Assembly (NCBI GenBank): GCA_013824245.1
Contig: PNNN01000067.1
Location: 1-64,000 of the forward strand
Reading direction: 5' to 3'
Length of the DNA: 64,000 bases
DNA from: Chlorobiaceae bacterium
GTDB lineage: Bacteria; Bacteroidota; Ignavibacteria; UBA10030; SZUA-254
Shown here: piece by piece, positions 1 to 8,284 of the stretch
How the letters are laid out: each line of letters starts with the position of its first letter
Numbering within the stretch: the stretch's first letter is position 1
Notes under the pieces: generated by a model
Told to the model about the DNA's origin: nothing
Databases searched by the model: none
The model's input: only the letters and a program-made list of their open reading frames with translations
Program-made: the position numbers and the translations under genes

Positions 1-136
1 AATATTTATACTAATTTTTCAGAAGTCTCTATCAATTAAAACTCTGGTCTGACTGATTTGAAAATACACAAATTTCTTTTCATCTTCAACCCAACCGGTT
101 AAAGTCCACCTCTTCATTTATTCTAGTCTCGACCCC

Positions 137-234
137 TTTTTCATTTCCCACTCCCGCCTTCGGCGGGATGTTCCACTTGCGAAGGCGATGTCCCGAGTGA
201 AACGAGGGAGGGAAAAATAAAGGGGGTCATAATT
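137..234. repeat. Intergenic direct repeat, copy 1
   Basis: Imperfect ~98-bp direct repeat with a second copy about 182 bp downstream. It contains a short strong hairpin CCCGC-CTTCGG-GCGGG (UUCG-type tetraloop) near 153-167. Outer arms TTTCCC-A-CTCCC and GGGAGGGAAA can pair around the whole unit, so the RNA should fold. The two copies differ by scattered substitutions, which suggests an old duplication or two insertions of a dispersed family. Confidence 0.75.
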
Positions 235-318
235 CGTAAGCCCATGTACCTAAGAAATCTTACCCCCATTGCATTTTCCTAATTATCTTTGCAATTATTT
301 TGTCATCGTCCTCAACCT

Positions 319-416
319 CTTTTTAATTTCCCACTCCCGCCTTCGGCGGGATGTTTCACTTACAAAGGCGATGTCCCGAGTGATACGAGGGAGGGAAACA
401 CAAAGGGGATCATAAT
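319..416. repeat. Intergenic direct repeat, copy 2
   Basis: Second copy of the element at 137-234, in the same orientation, with the same UUCG-type hairpin (about 333-350) and the same outer complementary arms. It sits just downstream of the lipocalin stop on the minus strand and could act as a terminator or mRNA 3'-end structure. That role is inference. Confidence 0.75.
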
Positions 417-442
417 TATTGTTCATGCGTGTTTGTGAAGTT

Positions 443-994
443 TTACTGCGTCTGCTTAGTTCTCATAATCTTAGCAACATCAAAACCCCTCTCTTTCATC
501 CTGCCGAGAATCCCTTGTATAATGTTCTCATCCATCTTTGGAGTGCGGGAAAGAACCCACAAATATTCTCTGTCCGGCTCGCCAATAACAGCATAAGTGT
601 AAGCAGTATCAATCTCCAATACCCAGTAGTTACCCCAAACAAACGGCAGGAACGAAAGTATTGCGGGTGCAAAACGTACTTTCAGTTTCGAGTTCGGTTC
701 ATCGTCGCTTGCTCTCTTGGCGCGGCCCTCCGCTTCAGTTACTTCTCCGTCTTCCTTCTGGCAACGGTTCACAACTTTTATCTGTCCGTCATCAAGTAAT
801 GTATAAGTGGCAACAACATCGCCTGCACATTTTGTCTGGAAACCATTCGGTAATCGTGCAATCTCGTACCACATTCCGCAGTATCGCGCAAGATCAACAG
901 AGGGAACAACCTCGAGCGGCTGTTTGGATTTGTCCTGCGCTTTTAACGATGCTGAAATAATAACCATTAAGATAAGACAAATTATGAATTTCAT
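443..994 (-). CDS. Lipocalin family protein (Blc-like)
   Basis: A 183-residue exported lipocalin. Residues 1-19 form a signal peptide ending ...SASLKAQ; there is no lipobox cysteine, so unlike E. coli Blc it is probably soluble in the periplasm rather than lipid-anchored. The family G-x-W motif is clear near residue 40 (YCGMWYEIARLP), followed by the barrel strands and a late motif (YLWVLSRTP) typical of bacterial/ApoD-type lipocalins. These proteins bind hydrophobic ligands such as lysophospholipids or fatty acids; the ligand here is unknown. A good Shine-Dalgarno (AAGGAG) precedes the ATG. The gene appears to stand alone. Confidence 0.9.
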   Translation of the reverse strand: MKFIICLILMVIISASLKAQDKSKQPLEVVPSVDLARYCGMWYEIARLPNGFQTKCAGDVVATYTLLDDGQIKVVNRCQKEDGEVTEAEGRAKRASDDEPNSKLKVRFAPAILSFLPFVWGNYWVLEIDTAYTYAVIGEPDREYLWVLSRTPKMDENIIQGILGRMKERGFDVAKIMRTKQTQ

Positions 995-1090
995 TATATG
1001 AACTCCTTTTTCGTTGCACCATAGAAGTTACCTAAATAAGTTCAACGTAGCAAACTTTTCCGTGGCTAAAGGAACGTTATTACCGGGGTA

Positions 1091-1130
1091 TAAAAACAAA
1101 AATGCCCCGCTCAACATTGAACGGGGCATT
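1091..1130 (-). terminator. Rho-independent terminator of the S9 peptidase gene
   Basis: Perfect 9-bp stem AATGCCCCG (1101-1109) / CGGGGCATT (1122-1130) with a 12-nt loop. Read on the minus strand it is followed by TTTGTTTTTA, a classic U-tract, 14 bp after the peptidase stop codon. Confidence 0.85.
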
Positions 1131-1143
1131 GTATATAACGGTA

Positions 1144-3042
1144 CTACTTCTGGTCAAGCAAATGTTTTGCTAAAAACTTTTCCATAGCTTCGTAGAAATC
1201 AAACCGATTTTCTTCGTTGCGGAATCCGTGTCCTTCGTTTTCCTTCACAAGGTATGGAACATCAATCCCTTTCTTCTTCAACGCATCCACTATTTGGTTC
1301 GACTCGTTGATATTGACGCGGGGATCTTTTGCGCCCTGCGCTACAAGAAGCGGCGCTTTAATGTTATCTACATGAAATACTGGCGATGACGAAGCCAGCA
1401 ATGTACTGTCTTTCTGCATATCTCCAACCATCTCATAGAACATATCGAGATATGGTTTCCAATACGGTGGAATGGTTTTCATAAATGTGAACAAATTAGA
1501 TACACCGACATAATCAACACCGCAGGCGTATAGCTCGGGCGTGAAAGCAAGTCCTGCAAGCGTAGCATAGCCGCCGTAACTTCCGCCGTAAATCGCAACG
1601 CGTTTCGGATCGGCAATACCCTGACTGATGAGCCACTTAACACCGTCGGAAATATCATCCTGCATAGTTTTTCCCCATTCCTTGAAAGAAATTTCCCAGA
1701 ACTTTTTTCCATAACCGGTAGAGCCGCGGAAATTCATTTGCAAAACTGCATACCCGCGGTTAGCAAGAAATTGCACTTCGGAATTGAACCTCCACATATC
1801 ACGCGCCCATGGTCCGCCATGCGGATTAACAATTACAGGAAGATTTTTTGCATCTTTGCCTTTGGGCAATGTGAGATAACCATGAATCGTCAATCCGTCG
1901 CGGGATTTATATTCGATAGGTTTCATCTCAGCCATATCTTTTTCTTCGAGCCAAGGAGAACGGTCTGCAAGTTTTGTAAGATTATCCGACTTCTTCTCAT
2001 AAAGATAGAACGAACCGCGTGTTCTGTCGCTCGATGTAGATACTGTAAATACTTCCTCATCCTTGTCGCTGGAGACAACTGTTATATCATAACCGGGAAG
2101 TTTCTTTTCAAGCTTTGCGTATAAGTCTTCGGTTTCTTTGTCGAGGAATTTGTGCTCAACCTTCCATGTTACGAAACCTATTTCGGTTAAAACTTTTCTT
2201 AATCGTGAATAATCCATACCGTTAACATCAACATCGTCGCGCTCGTATAATACTTTCACTTCTTTTTTATTGGCGATATCGCACTCTACGATTGCAGTTT
2301 TATCTCTGCCGATGTTGGATACCGCGTAAATATTTTTATTGTCAAATGTAAAGAAAAGAGGTCCAAACGACTCCTTGAAATTTGTAGTCATAACATTTTG
2401 GAATGGATCCTTCTCAGTATTACGATAAAGTATACTGGTGTTCACGCCATCGGTTGTTGTGGCAATTCTGATATTACCGTCATGATCGGTGACCCAGCCA
2501 GTTATATTCCCGGGATTCTGGGCAACCATTGTAAGTTCACCTGTTACTGTATTGAGTCGGTACACATCAAATATTTCACGCACACGTTTGTTCATTCCGA
2601 TAAGCACATCCGTTGGGTGATCTTTTAAATCGTCAACAACATCAACCCGCACGCTGTCGAATGGCGTCAGGTCTTTCATTTCTTTACCTTCTCGATCAAC
2701 CGCAAAGAGATGGAAGTTTTCATCGCCGCCAAAATCTTTTACAAATAATAAGCGATCGCTGCCTTTCCAAAAATATCCTGAAAGATCACGGTCGGTCACT
2801 GAGGTGATTCGTTTTGCTTTGCCGCCTGATATGGATTGTACGAATATGTTCATACGCCTTTCGTACGGTTCAACATGCGCGACATATTTACCGTTCGGCG
2901 ATATTGTAAATCCGGATTTTTCAGGATTCTTGAAGAAATCCCGCATCGGAATATTCTTCGGAGTTTGAGCCAAGGATGATGATGTGAAAGCTAAAATACA
3001 GACCATCAAAACGATGGTGCTGATATGGTTGAATAATTTCAT
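1144..3042 (-). CDS. S9 family prolyl oligopeptidase-type peptidase
   Basis: A 632-residue exported serine peptidase. It has a signal peptide (residues 1-25, ending ...SSSLAQ), a beta-propeller region (roughly 40-370) and a C-terminal alpha/beta hydrolase domain (roughly 380-632). The nucleophile motif GGSYGGY lies near residue 490, the catalytic Asp in KDPRVNI and the His in NEGHGF. Members such as acylaminoacyl-peptidase or DPP-type enzymes cleave short peptides, so the likely job is periplasmic or surface peptide degradation; the exact specificity cannot be read. It is separated by 196 bp from the upstream DUF362 gene and followed by its own terminator, so it is probably monocistronic. Confidence 0.93.
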   Translation of the reverse strand: MKLFNHISTIVLMVCILAFTSSSLAQTPKNIPMRDFFKNPEKSGFTISPNGKYVAHVEPYERRMNIFVQSISGGKAKRITSVTDRDLSGYFWKGSDRLLFVKDFGGDENFHLFAVDREGKEMKDLTPFDSVRVDVVDDLKDHPTDVLIGMNKRVREIFDVYRLNTVTGELTMVAQNPGNITGWVTDHDGNIRIATTTDGVNTSILYRNTEKDPFQNVMTTNFKESFGPLFFTFDNKNIYAVSNIGRDKTAIVECDIANKKEVKVLYERDDVDVNGMDYSRLRKVLTEIGFVTWKVEHKFLDKETEDLYAKLEKKLPGYDITVVSSDKDEEVFTVSTSSDRTRGSFYLYEKKSDNLTKLADRSPWLEEKDMAEMKPIEYKSRDGLTIHGYLTLPKGKDAKNLPVIVNPHGGPWARDMWRFNSEVQFLANRGYAVLQMNFRGSTGYGKKFWEISFKEWGKTMQDDISDGVKWLISQGIADPKRVAIYGGSYGGYATLAGLAFTPELYACGVDYVGVSNLFTFMKTIPPYWKPYLDMFYEMVGDMQKDSTLLASSSPVFHVDNIKAPLLVAQGAKDPRVNINESNQIVDALKKKGIDVPYLVKENEGHGFRNEENRFDFYEAMEKFLAKHLLDQK

Positions 3043-3238
3043 AATTATTTCCTTTGTATTATGAATTGATTGTGAATTTTTAAATTGAATTACATTGCTG
3101 TGGAGAAGCGATTTTTACATTCCTTCATGTTTACGTTTAAATCAGCAAAGTGTTGCTAAAACAACAGCTCCATTTTACTCTTTACTTATACTCCCGAAGT
3201 CCCTCATTCGACTCAAGGCAGGCCTCAAAAGTGAACTT

Positions 3239-4123
3239 TTAAATCAACACCCCTTCATTCCATCCAAGCTTGATAAGCTCAATCTTCTTCATATCTGCTA
3301 CACCAACACCGTGTTTCTGCTCCGCCGCTGCGATATGTTTTGGCGATGGGCGTATTGGCAAATCTTCTTTGAAATATTGCCGCCGCTTCGCCTCGATTAT
3401 TTTTAGTCCGACCGAATCGAGTGCAACTGGATCTGTACCAACAAGCAATCCTTTATATTGCCAGACAAATTCTTTATCGAAATGATGCGGTCCCAAACAA
3501 TTGAATTGCGGCGTCAGCATTAGAAGAACATTCAACCGCGTTTTACCTTTCACAATCGGAAGGTTGTACAAACTCCCCAGATCAACACACGAATCGGGAT
3601 GAAGATCCGACGGCTCGGGAGTGAACATAATATAATTCTTCAAGCAGCCGCTCACACCCGCCCAGTGATGTGCCCGCATCGGGCGTGCGTTGATCAGTGC
3701 CGTCGCTTTGAGGAAAACGGGATTGCGTAACACACCCTGATCATCGATGCTGATATTTTCTTCTTGAACACCAACACTCCTCAATCGTGCTTTTAGCGTG
3801 TTCTCAACTTCTGCCGGCGTGGGTAAATACTTCCACTTATTCGACTTTATCCCAACAATATCCGTTGGTTTGATAATCTGCTTCCATGCCGCTTCGTGAG
3901 TTTTCGAGTCGAACAGTTTTACCATTACCTCATCAAGCATCTGCTCAAAAACCTTCTGATCAACCCTTCCGTCTTTATCTACAATGTTCTGGTGACGAAT
4001 AAGTATAACCTTTGATTTTTTTTGTGCGCCTTCTTGTGCGAATAATGGCACTCCTGCGGCTGCTATGATCGTCGCAGCGCCTGTCTTGCGGAGAAAATCC
4101 CGCCTAGTTATTATATGTGTCAT
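3239..4123 (-). CDS. Tat-exported DUF362 domain protein
   Basis: A 294-residue protein. I place the start at 4123: it gives MTHIITRRDFLRKTG, a textbook twin-arginine signal, has a GAGGAG Shine-Dalgarno, and overlaps the previous stop codon by ATGA. The longer open frame would run 105 bp into the upstream gene. After the Tat signal (about residues 1-30) comes a DUF362-type region. DUF362 proteins are often linked to iron-sulfur or redox maturation, but this copy shows no CxxCxxC ferredoxin cluster and its role is unknown. It is the last gene of the operon that begins with the ABC importer and includes the alpha-mannosidase. Confidence 0.85.
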   Translation of the reverse strand: MTHIITRRDFLRKTGAATIIAAAGVPLFAQEGAQKKSKVILIRHQNIVDKDGRVDQKVFEQMLDEVMVKLFDSKTHEAAWKQIIKPTDIVGIKSNKWKYLPTPAEVENTLKARLRSVGVQEENISIDDQGVLRNPVFLKATALINARPMRAHHWAGVSGCLKNYIMFTPEPSDLHPDSCVDLGSLYNLPIVKGKTRLNVLLMLTPQFNCLGPHHFDKEFVWQYKGLLVGTDPVALDSVGLKIIEAKRRQYFKEDLPIRPSPKHIAAAEQKHGVGVADMKKIELIKLGWNEGVLI

Positions 4124-5025
4124 TGCAATCTCCTCTTGAATGTATCGATTGTAATTACTGCTTGCTCTTTTGTGGGTGAATCGAAGTTTATGAGCAAATA
4201 GTTTTGTTCTTTTACACAAGCTGTCCATTTTTTGTTTTCGGTTTCAACAATTCCCTTCCCTTTACTATCGGGCATATAATGTGCAATGAAACTATCGTAA
4301 GCTGAATCGGTTTGTTCTTTATCCGGATAACCGATGAACAGAATGGTGCTCTTATCGTTCTTCAATTTCACAAGAACACCATCGGTACTGTCGTTCAGGT
4401 TTAATATATTCTTATCTGCAACAAAATAATGTATGTTCAGAATTTCATAACGGAAGAAATACCGGATGCTCTTTTCTTCAATTTTATTTTTCGGCAAGAG
4501 GCCGATTATTTCGGGAATTGCTCCTTTACTCGGTATCGCATTTGAAATCGATTTTCCGATATCAAATACAGTCCGCGACGCTTCTGTGTTTTCTTTTTCG
4601 ATTTGGACACAGACGAAATATTTATCTTTCCAAAAAGTTAAAAGACCGAGTTTATATTCGCCGTTCTGACCGATTGAAACACCTGTGCCGCGTCCGTGCA
4701 TATAAGTAGATACTCCATAAGCATTCCGCGCCGATCCCATATCGAATATTTCAACCAGAATTTCTTCTTGGCTCGGACAAGCATACCGCTGGACAGTTAG
4801 ATTTTGGAAATTGTAGGTGCGGTATATTTCTCCCGCTCCATCCATGTAATCGAATATCTCTTCGCCGGAATATAATCGCGCCGTGTCCGACATTTCCCAC
4901 CCGTTCATATTTTCTGGAAGCAATTCGCTCGTCTTAATTTGTGAAAACATACGATTCGGCAAAATTATGAGAATGAAAAATACAATTATTTGATACATGA
5001 TAGTCCTTAAAATCTTTTTATTCAA
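4120..5025 (-). CDS. Exported DUF6599-like protein
   Basis: 301 residues with an N-terminal hydrophobic signal (ending ...PNRMFSQ at about residue 29). The body carries the pattern SGEEIFDYMDGAGEIYR, then a QRYACPSQEEILVEIFDMGS stretch, which matches my recollection of the DUF6599 family; no enzymatic motif is visible. It overlaps the downstream DUF362 gene by ATGA and the upstream GH38 stop by 4 bp (ATGA), so the three are translationally coupled. Function unknown. The coupling suggests it is an accessory periplasmic partner of the mannosidase or the DUF362 protein. Confidence 0.75.
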   Translation of the reverse strand: MNKKILRTIMYQIIVFFILIILPNRMFSQIKTSELLPENMNGWEMSDTARLYSGEEIFDYMDGAGEIYRTYNFQNLTVQRYACPSQEEILVEIFDMGSARNAYGVSTYMHGRGTGVSIGQNGEYKLGLLTFWKDKYFVCVQIEKENTEASRTVFDIGKSISNAIPSKGAIPEIIGLLPKNKIEEKSIRYFFRYEILNIHYFVADKNILNLNDSTDGVLVKLKNDKSTILFIGYPDKEQTDSAYDSFIAHYMPDSKGKGIVETENKKWTACVKEQNYLLINFDSPTKEQAVITIDTFKRRLQ

Positions 5026-8000
5026 CGGTAATACACTTTGATCGTTACTACACCGTGTTTCTTCGTCGGCGCTTTTATTATATTTCCATTAACTGATATG
5101 GCATCCCCATCCTCTTCCATGAAGTTGGAGATTACAGCTTTTTTCGGATTCTCTGGCAATGTCAATTTTGCTTCTGATTCTACACCTGTGGCATCATACC
5201 ATTGATAAATCCACGCATCTGTATCTTCGGCTTTTTTTATGCTTGATAGAATAAGATTATCGGGTAAAATTTTAACGAGTGCCTGTTCAGATGGTAGCTT
5301 TCCATTTTGTTTTTCAGTTATCATCGCAATCAGAGGAGTATTATATTCATACCCGCGCTGAACTGTTTTTGCATCTTCCCATTTTCCGGTATGCGGATAA
5401 AGTGCATATTCAATTGAATGTTTTCCTCTGTCGGCAGTCGGATCGGGCCATACAGGCGAGCGAAGAAGTGAAAGTCGAATTATATTTCCTTTTATATCAT
5501 AACCATATTTGGAATTGTTTAGTAAACTAATACCGTAATCGGACTGAGATAAATCCGCCCAGCGCGATGCCGGAACTTCAACTTTCGCACTGTCCAAACT
5601 GTTCCGCCATTCTGTTGAACGCTGTATTGTTCCATATGGAATTTCATAAGTTGCAACTTTGCTCTGGATGTTGACCGGAAAAGCAACTTTGAGCATAGTT
5701 TTTTCTTCCCACCAATCTACATTTGTTGTAAAATCAATCCGGTCAATTCCCTGATACAGCGATATATCTTGCGTGAAGAATGAATTCGGATATTCCGCCG
5801 CCGGATATTCTTTTTTAACTCCTGGCTTCAGATAATCGCGTGTAATACGGATGGTTTTACGCACAGGTCCGTTTTCTATCCATTCTATTTTTCTCAGTGT
5901 TGTGTGATATTGCACTCCCGTTAAACCTACGTTCCATGCATCCCATGCAGCCGGTTTGTCTTCCAGCATTTGCAGTTCATTGCCGGCACCGGACATCAAC
6001 TCCCGTCCGTTCCGTTTATCTGTAATACTTTTCAACCATCCTGTCGATTCATCTATTTTAACGACGAAGAAATCATTTTCCATTGTAAAGTTAGAATTGA
6101 GAATATTATTTTTCGTAACCTCTTTATTTTTTATCAATGAAAATGATTTGTATCCCATTGATGGAATATTTGACGCTTTAAAAAGTATAGTTCGATGATA
6201 TTTATCTTTTTGGATAATCTGAGATTCAATTGCTTTACCCGAAATTTCAGCAATAGTATAATTGTTCTCATCGGCTTCCGGCAGATCGATAGAAACAATA
6301 TCGGTTCTGGTCCATGAAAGAGAATTGAATACGACAATCGGTTTTCCTTTTACTTTGGTTGTGTTGATTTGTTTTGAAAGATAACCGAGAGATTTATCCA
6401 ATTCGTACGATCCCGTTGCTTCTGCTAATTTGTATCTTTCGGGTGAATCTATATAAACTTCGCGTATACTTGATCCGGGAAGAATATCATGAAATTGATT
6501 GAAGAGAACATTCTTCCATGCTTCTTCAAGATCGACAGAATTATAATTGCGTCCGAACAAAGAAGCGAGTGAGGAAAATTTTTCGGCGTTGGTCAGCAAT
6601 ACCTCGCTGTTTCTGTTCCACTCTTTACTCTTCCCCTGAGTTGTGAATGTTCCCTGATGATATTCGAGATATAATTCATCTTTCCAAACAGGAAGAGTTG
6701 AAAGATTCTGCTTTTTCAACCAATCGAGATATTGAGTCGTAGTTCCGTATTCAATCGACGGATAAATATCGAGCTTCTTCAATCTTTCGATGCGATCGAT
6801 CATATCATCTGTCGGTCCACCGCCATGATCGCCGACACCGAATAGAATCATCATCTTGGTAAACCCAGTGTTTGCGTCGAACTGCCGCACCCAATCTACC
6901 AAACGGTAAGGATCATCAACAGTGTTCACATAATCGAACGGAAAATAACTTAGCACTCGCGAGCCGTCGGGGCTTTCCCACCAGAATGCACGATACGGGA
7001 AAACATTCGTTTCGTTCCAACCGATTTTTTGGGTTATAAAAGCATCGATGCCGGCGTTCGCATAGAAAAGAGGCATATTCCAATTATAACCGAATGAATC
7101 AGGGTTCCAGCCAATTTTTACATCTACACCAAATTTATTTTTGAAATATTTTTTTGCGTAAAGTAATTGCCGCGCCCACGATTCGCCGCTCGGTAAATTG
7201 CAGTCAGGCTCTATCCACATACCGCCGATTATTTCCCAACGCCCATCTTTCACGCGCGGAATTATTCTTTTAAAAACTTCGGGATAAAGCTTCTCCATCC
7301 AATCATAGTAAGCGGCTGAGCTTTGAGTGTAAGTAAAATCCGGCCGTGCATCCATCATGTTTAACACCGAGATAAAAGTATTCTTGCAAACTTCAATAGT
7401 CTCGCGTTCACGCCACAACCATGCCGCATCGATGTGGGCATTCGCATCAAAAAACAATGTGTATCTTTTGGCGAATTCCCCGATTGGCTTCGATTGCGAT
7501 TTTACTTTTTCAAGCGACTCATTGAATTTTTGCATCGAACCCGCGGCAAGCGATTTTACATCAACATCTGCTGCAAGTTTTTGCAAAAGAGTGTTTAGCT
7601 TAATTTTTTCTTCACGATCCATTCCCGATTTATCGGTGCCCGGGTCTTGTTTTCTCCGCGCATTAGTTTGATAAGTATCGAAACTTAAAAGTTTTTGTCC
7701 CACCTTCATACTCATTGTAAAATCTTTTATTGTCCGACTTATAGACTCAGACTGTTTCGATTCCGCATATGCCCTAATTAAACGAAGCGGTCCGCCTGTG
7801 TTTATTGCTTTTATTGCAATTAAAAACTTTTGACCCGGCTTGGCATCGTTGGTCAACTCAAACTCACCATCCCACGGAAAATATCCTTTGCTTTCACCGT
7901 TGATCCAAAGATATCCGTAATCGTCCACCGATACCAAAAGTTTAATTGATCCTGAAACTTTTTGTCCGAGAATTATTTCCGGTATTACAATCTCTTTTCG

Positions 8001-8243
8001 AAACCAACATGAATCGAAAGTCAGCCGGTCGTTTAATTTATAATTTGCCCATTCTGAATCGTTGAATTCTTGTTTGGTCGGATCTCCTGTGATCGGAATT
8101 TTTAAGTCGGCGCCGACTTTCCAATTATTGTATGATAATGTTCCGAGGGAATCGAGTGTAGTAACAAGCTTATCGACGTTGGTTTGCGCAAGTAAAACAT
8201 AAGGCATTATACAAATCAAAACAATAAAGAAGAATGTTTTCAT
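5022..8243 (-). CDS. Glycoside hydrolase family 38 alpha-mannosidase
   Basis: A 1073-residue exported enzyme hydrolysing alpha-mannosidic bonds. Signal peptide at residues 1-19 (ending VLLAQ). An N-terminal beta-sandwich (about 30-165) is followed by the GH38 catalytic barrel. Zinc-site motif NAHIDAAWLWR lies near residue 270, and the expected nucleophile Asp is in WNPDSFGYN near 390. The middle domain and large C-terminal beta-sandwich (about 640-1073) are complete. Length fits bacterial GH38 enzymes of 850-1100 residues. ATG at 8243 has an AAAGGA Shine-Dalgarno. It is coupled downstream to the DUF6599 and DUF362 genes and lies in one operon with the sugar importer, which implies import of the released sugar or small glycan. 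Confidence 0.95.
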   Translation of the reverse strand: MKTFFFIVLICIMPYVLLAQTNVDKLVTTLDSLGTLSYNNWKVGADLKIPITGDPTKQEFNDSEWANYKLNDRLTFDSCWFRKEIVIPEIILGQKVSGSIKLLVSVDDYGYLWINGESKGYFPWDGEFELTNDAKPGQKFLIAIKAINTGGPLRLIRAYAESKQSESISRTIKDFTMSMKVGQKLLSFDTYQTNARRKQDPGTDKSGMDREEKIKLNTLLQKLAADVDVKSLAAGSMQKFNESLEKVKSQSKPIGEFAKRYTLFFDANAHIDAAWLWRERETIEVCKNTFISVLNMMDARPDFTYTQSSAAYYDWMEKLYPEVFKRIIPRVKDGRWEIIGGMWIEPDCNLPSGESWARQLLYAKKYFKNKFGVDVKIGWNPDSFGYNWNMPLFYANAGIDAFITQKIGWNETNVFPYRAFWWESPDGSRVLSYFPFDYVNTVDDPYRLVDWVRQFDANTGFTKMMILFGVGDHGGGPTDDMIDRIERLKKLDIYPSIEYGTTTQYLDWLKKQNLSTLPVWKDELYLEYHQGTFTTQGKSKEWNRNSEVLLTNAEKFSSLASLFGRNYNSVDLEEAWKNVLFNQFHDILPGSSIREVYIDSPERYKLAEATGSYELDKSLGYLSKQINTTKVKGKPIVVFNSLSWTRTDIVSIDLPEADENNYTIAEISGKAIESQIIQKDKYHRTILFKASNIPSMGYKSFSLIKNKEVTKNNILNSNFTMENDFFVVKIDESTGWLKSITDKRNGRELMSGAGNELQMLEDKPAAWDAWNVGLTGVQYHTTLRKIEWIENGPVRKTIRITRDYLKPGVKKEYPAAEYPNSFFTQDISLYQGIDRIDFTTNVDWWEEKTMLKVAFPVNIQSKVATYEIPYGTIQRSTEWRNSLDSAKVEVPASRWADLSQSDYGISLLNNSKYGYDIKGNIIRLSLLRSPVWPDPTADRGKHSIEYALYPHTGKWEDAKTVQRGYEYNTPLIAMITEKQNGKLPSEQALVKILPDNLILSSIKKAEDTDAWIYQWYDATGVESEAKLTLPENPKKAVISNFMEEDGDAISVNGNIIKAPTKKHGVVTIKVYYR

Positions 8244-8284
8244 GATAAATCCTTTCAGATTAAAAAGAAATTGTTTTGCAAAGA

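Larger units (their letters stand above)
1..442. other. Intergenic region with duplicated element
   Basis: No convincing gene lies here; the one open frame starting near 419 is the antisense shadow of the lipocalin gene. The stretch is dominated by two copies of a ~98-bp repeat (annotated separately at about 137-234 and 319-416) divided by ~85 bp of ordinary AT-rich sequence. The second copy stops 26 bp beyond the lipocalin stop codon, so it may also end that transcript. Confidence 0.6.

Noticed and set aside
419-799. Open reading frame of 126 codons on the plus strand
   Set aside because: It lies antisense to the lipocalin gene, has no ribosome site or family motif, and begins in the repeat region; a shadow of the real gene.
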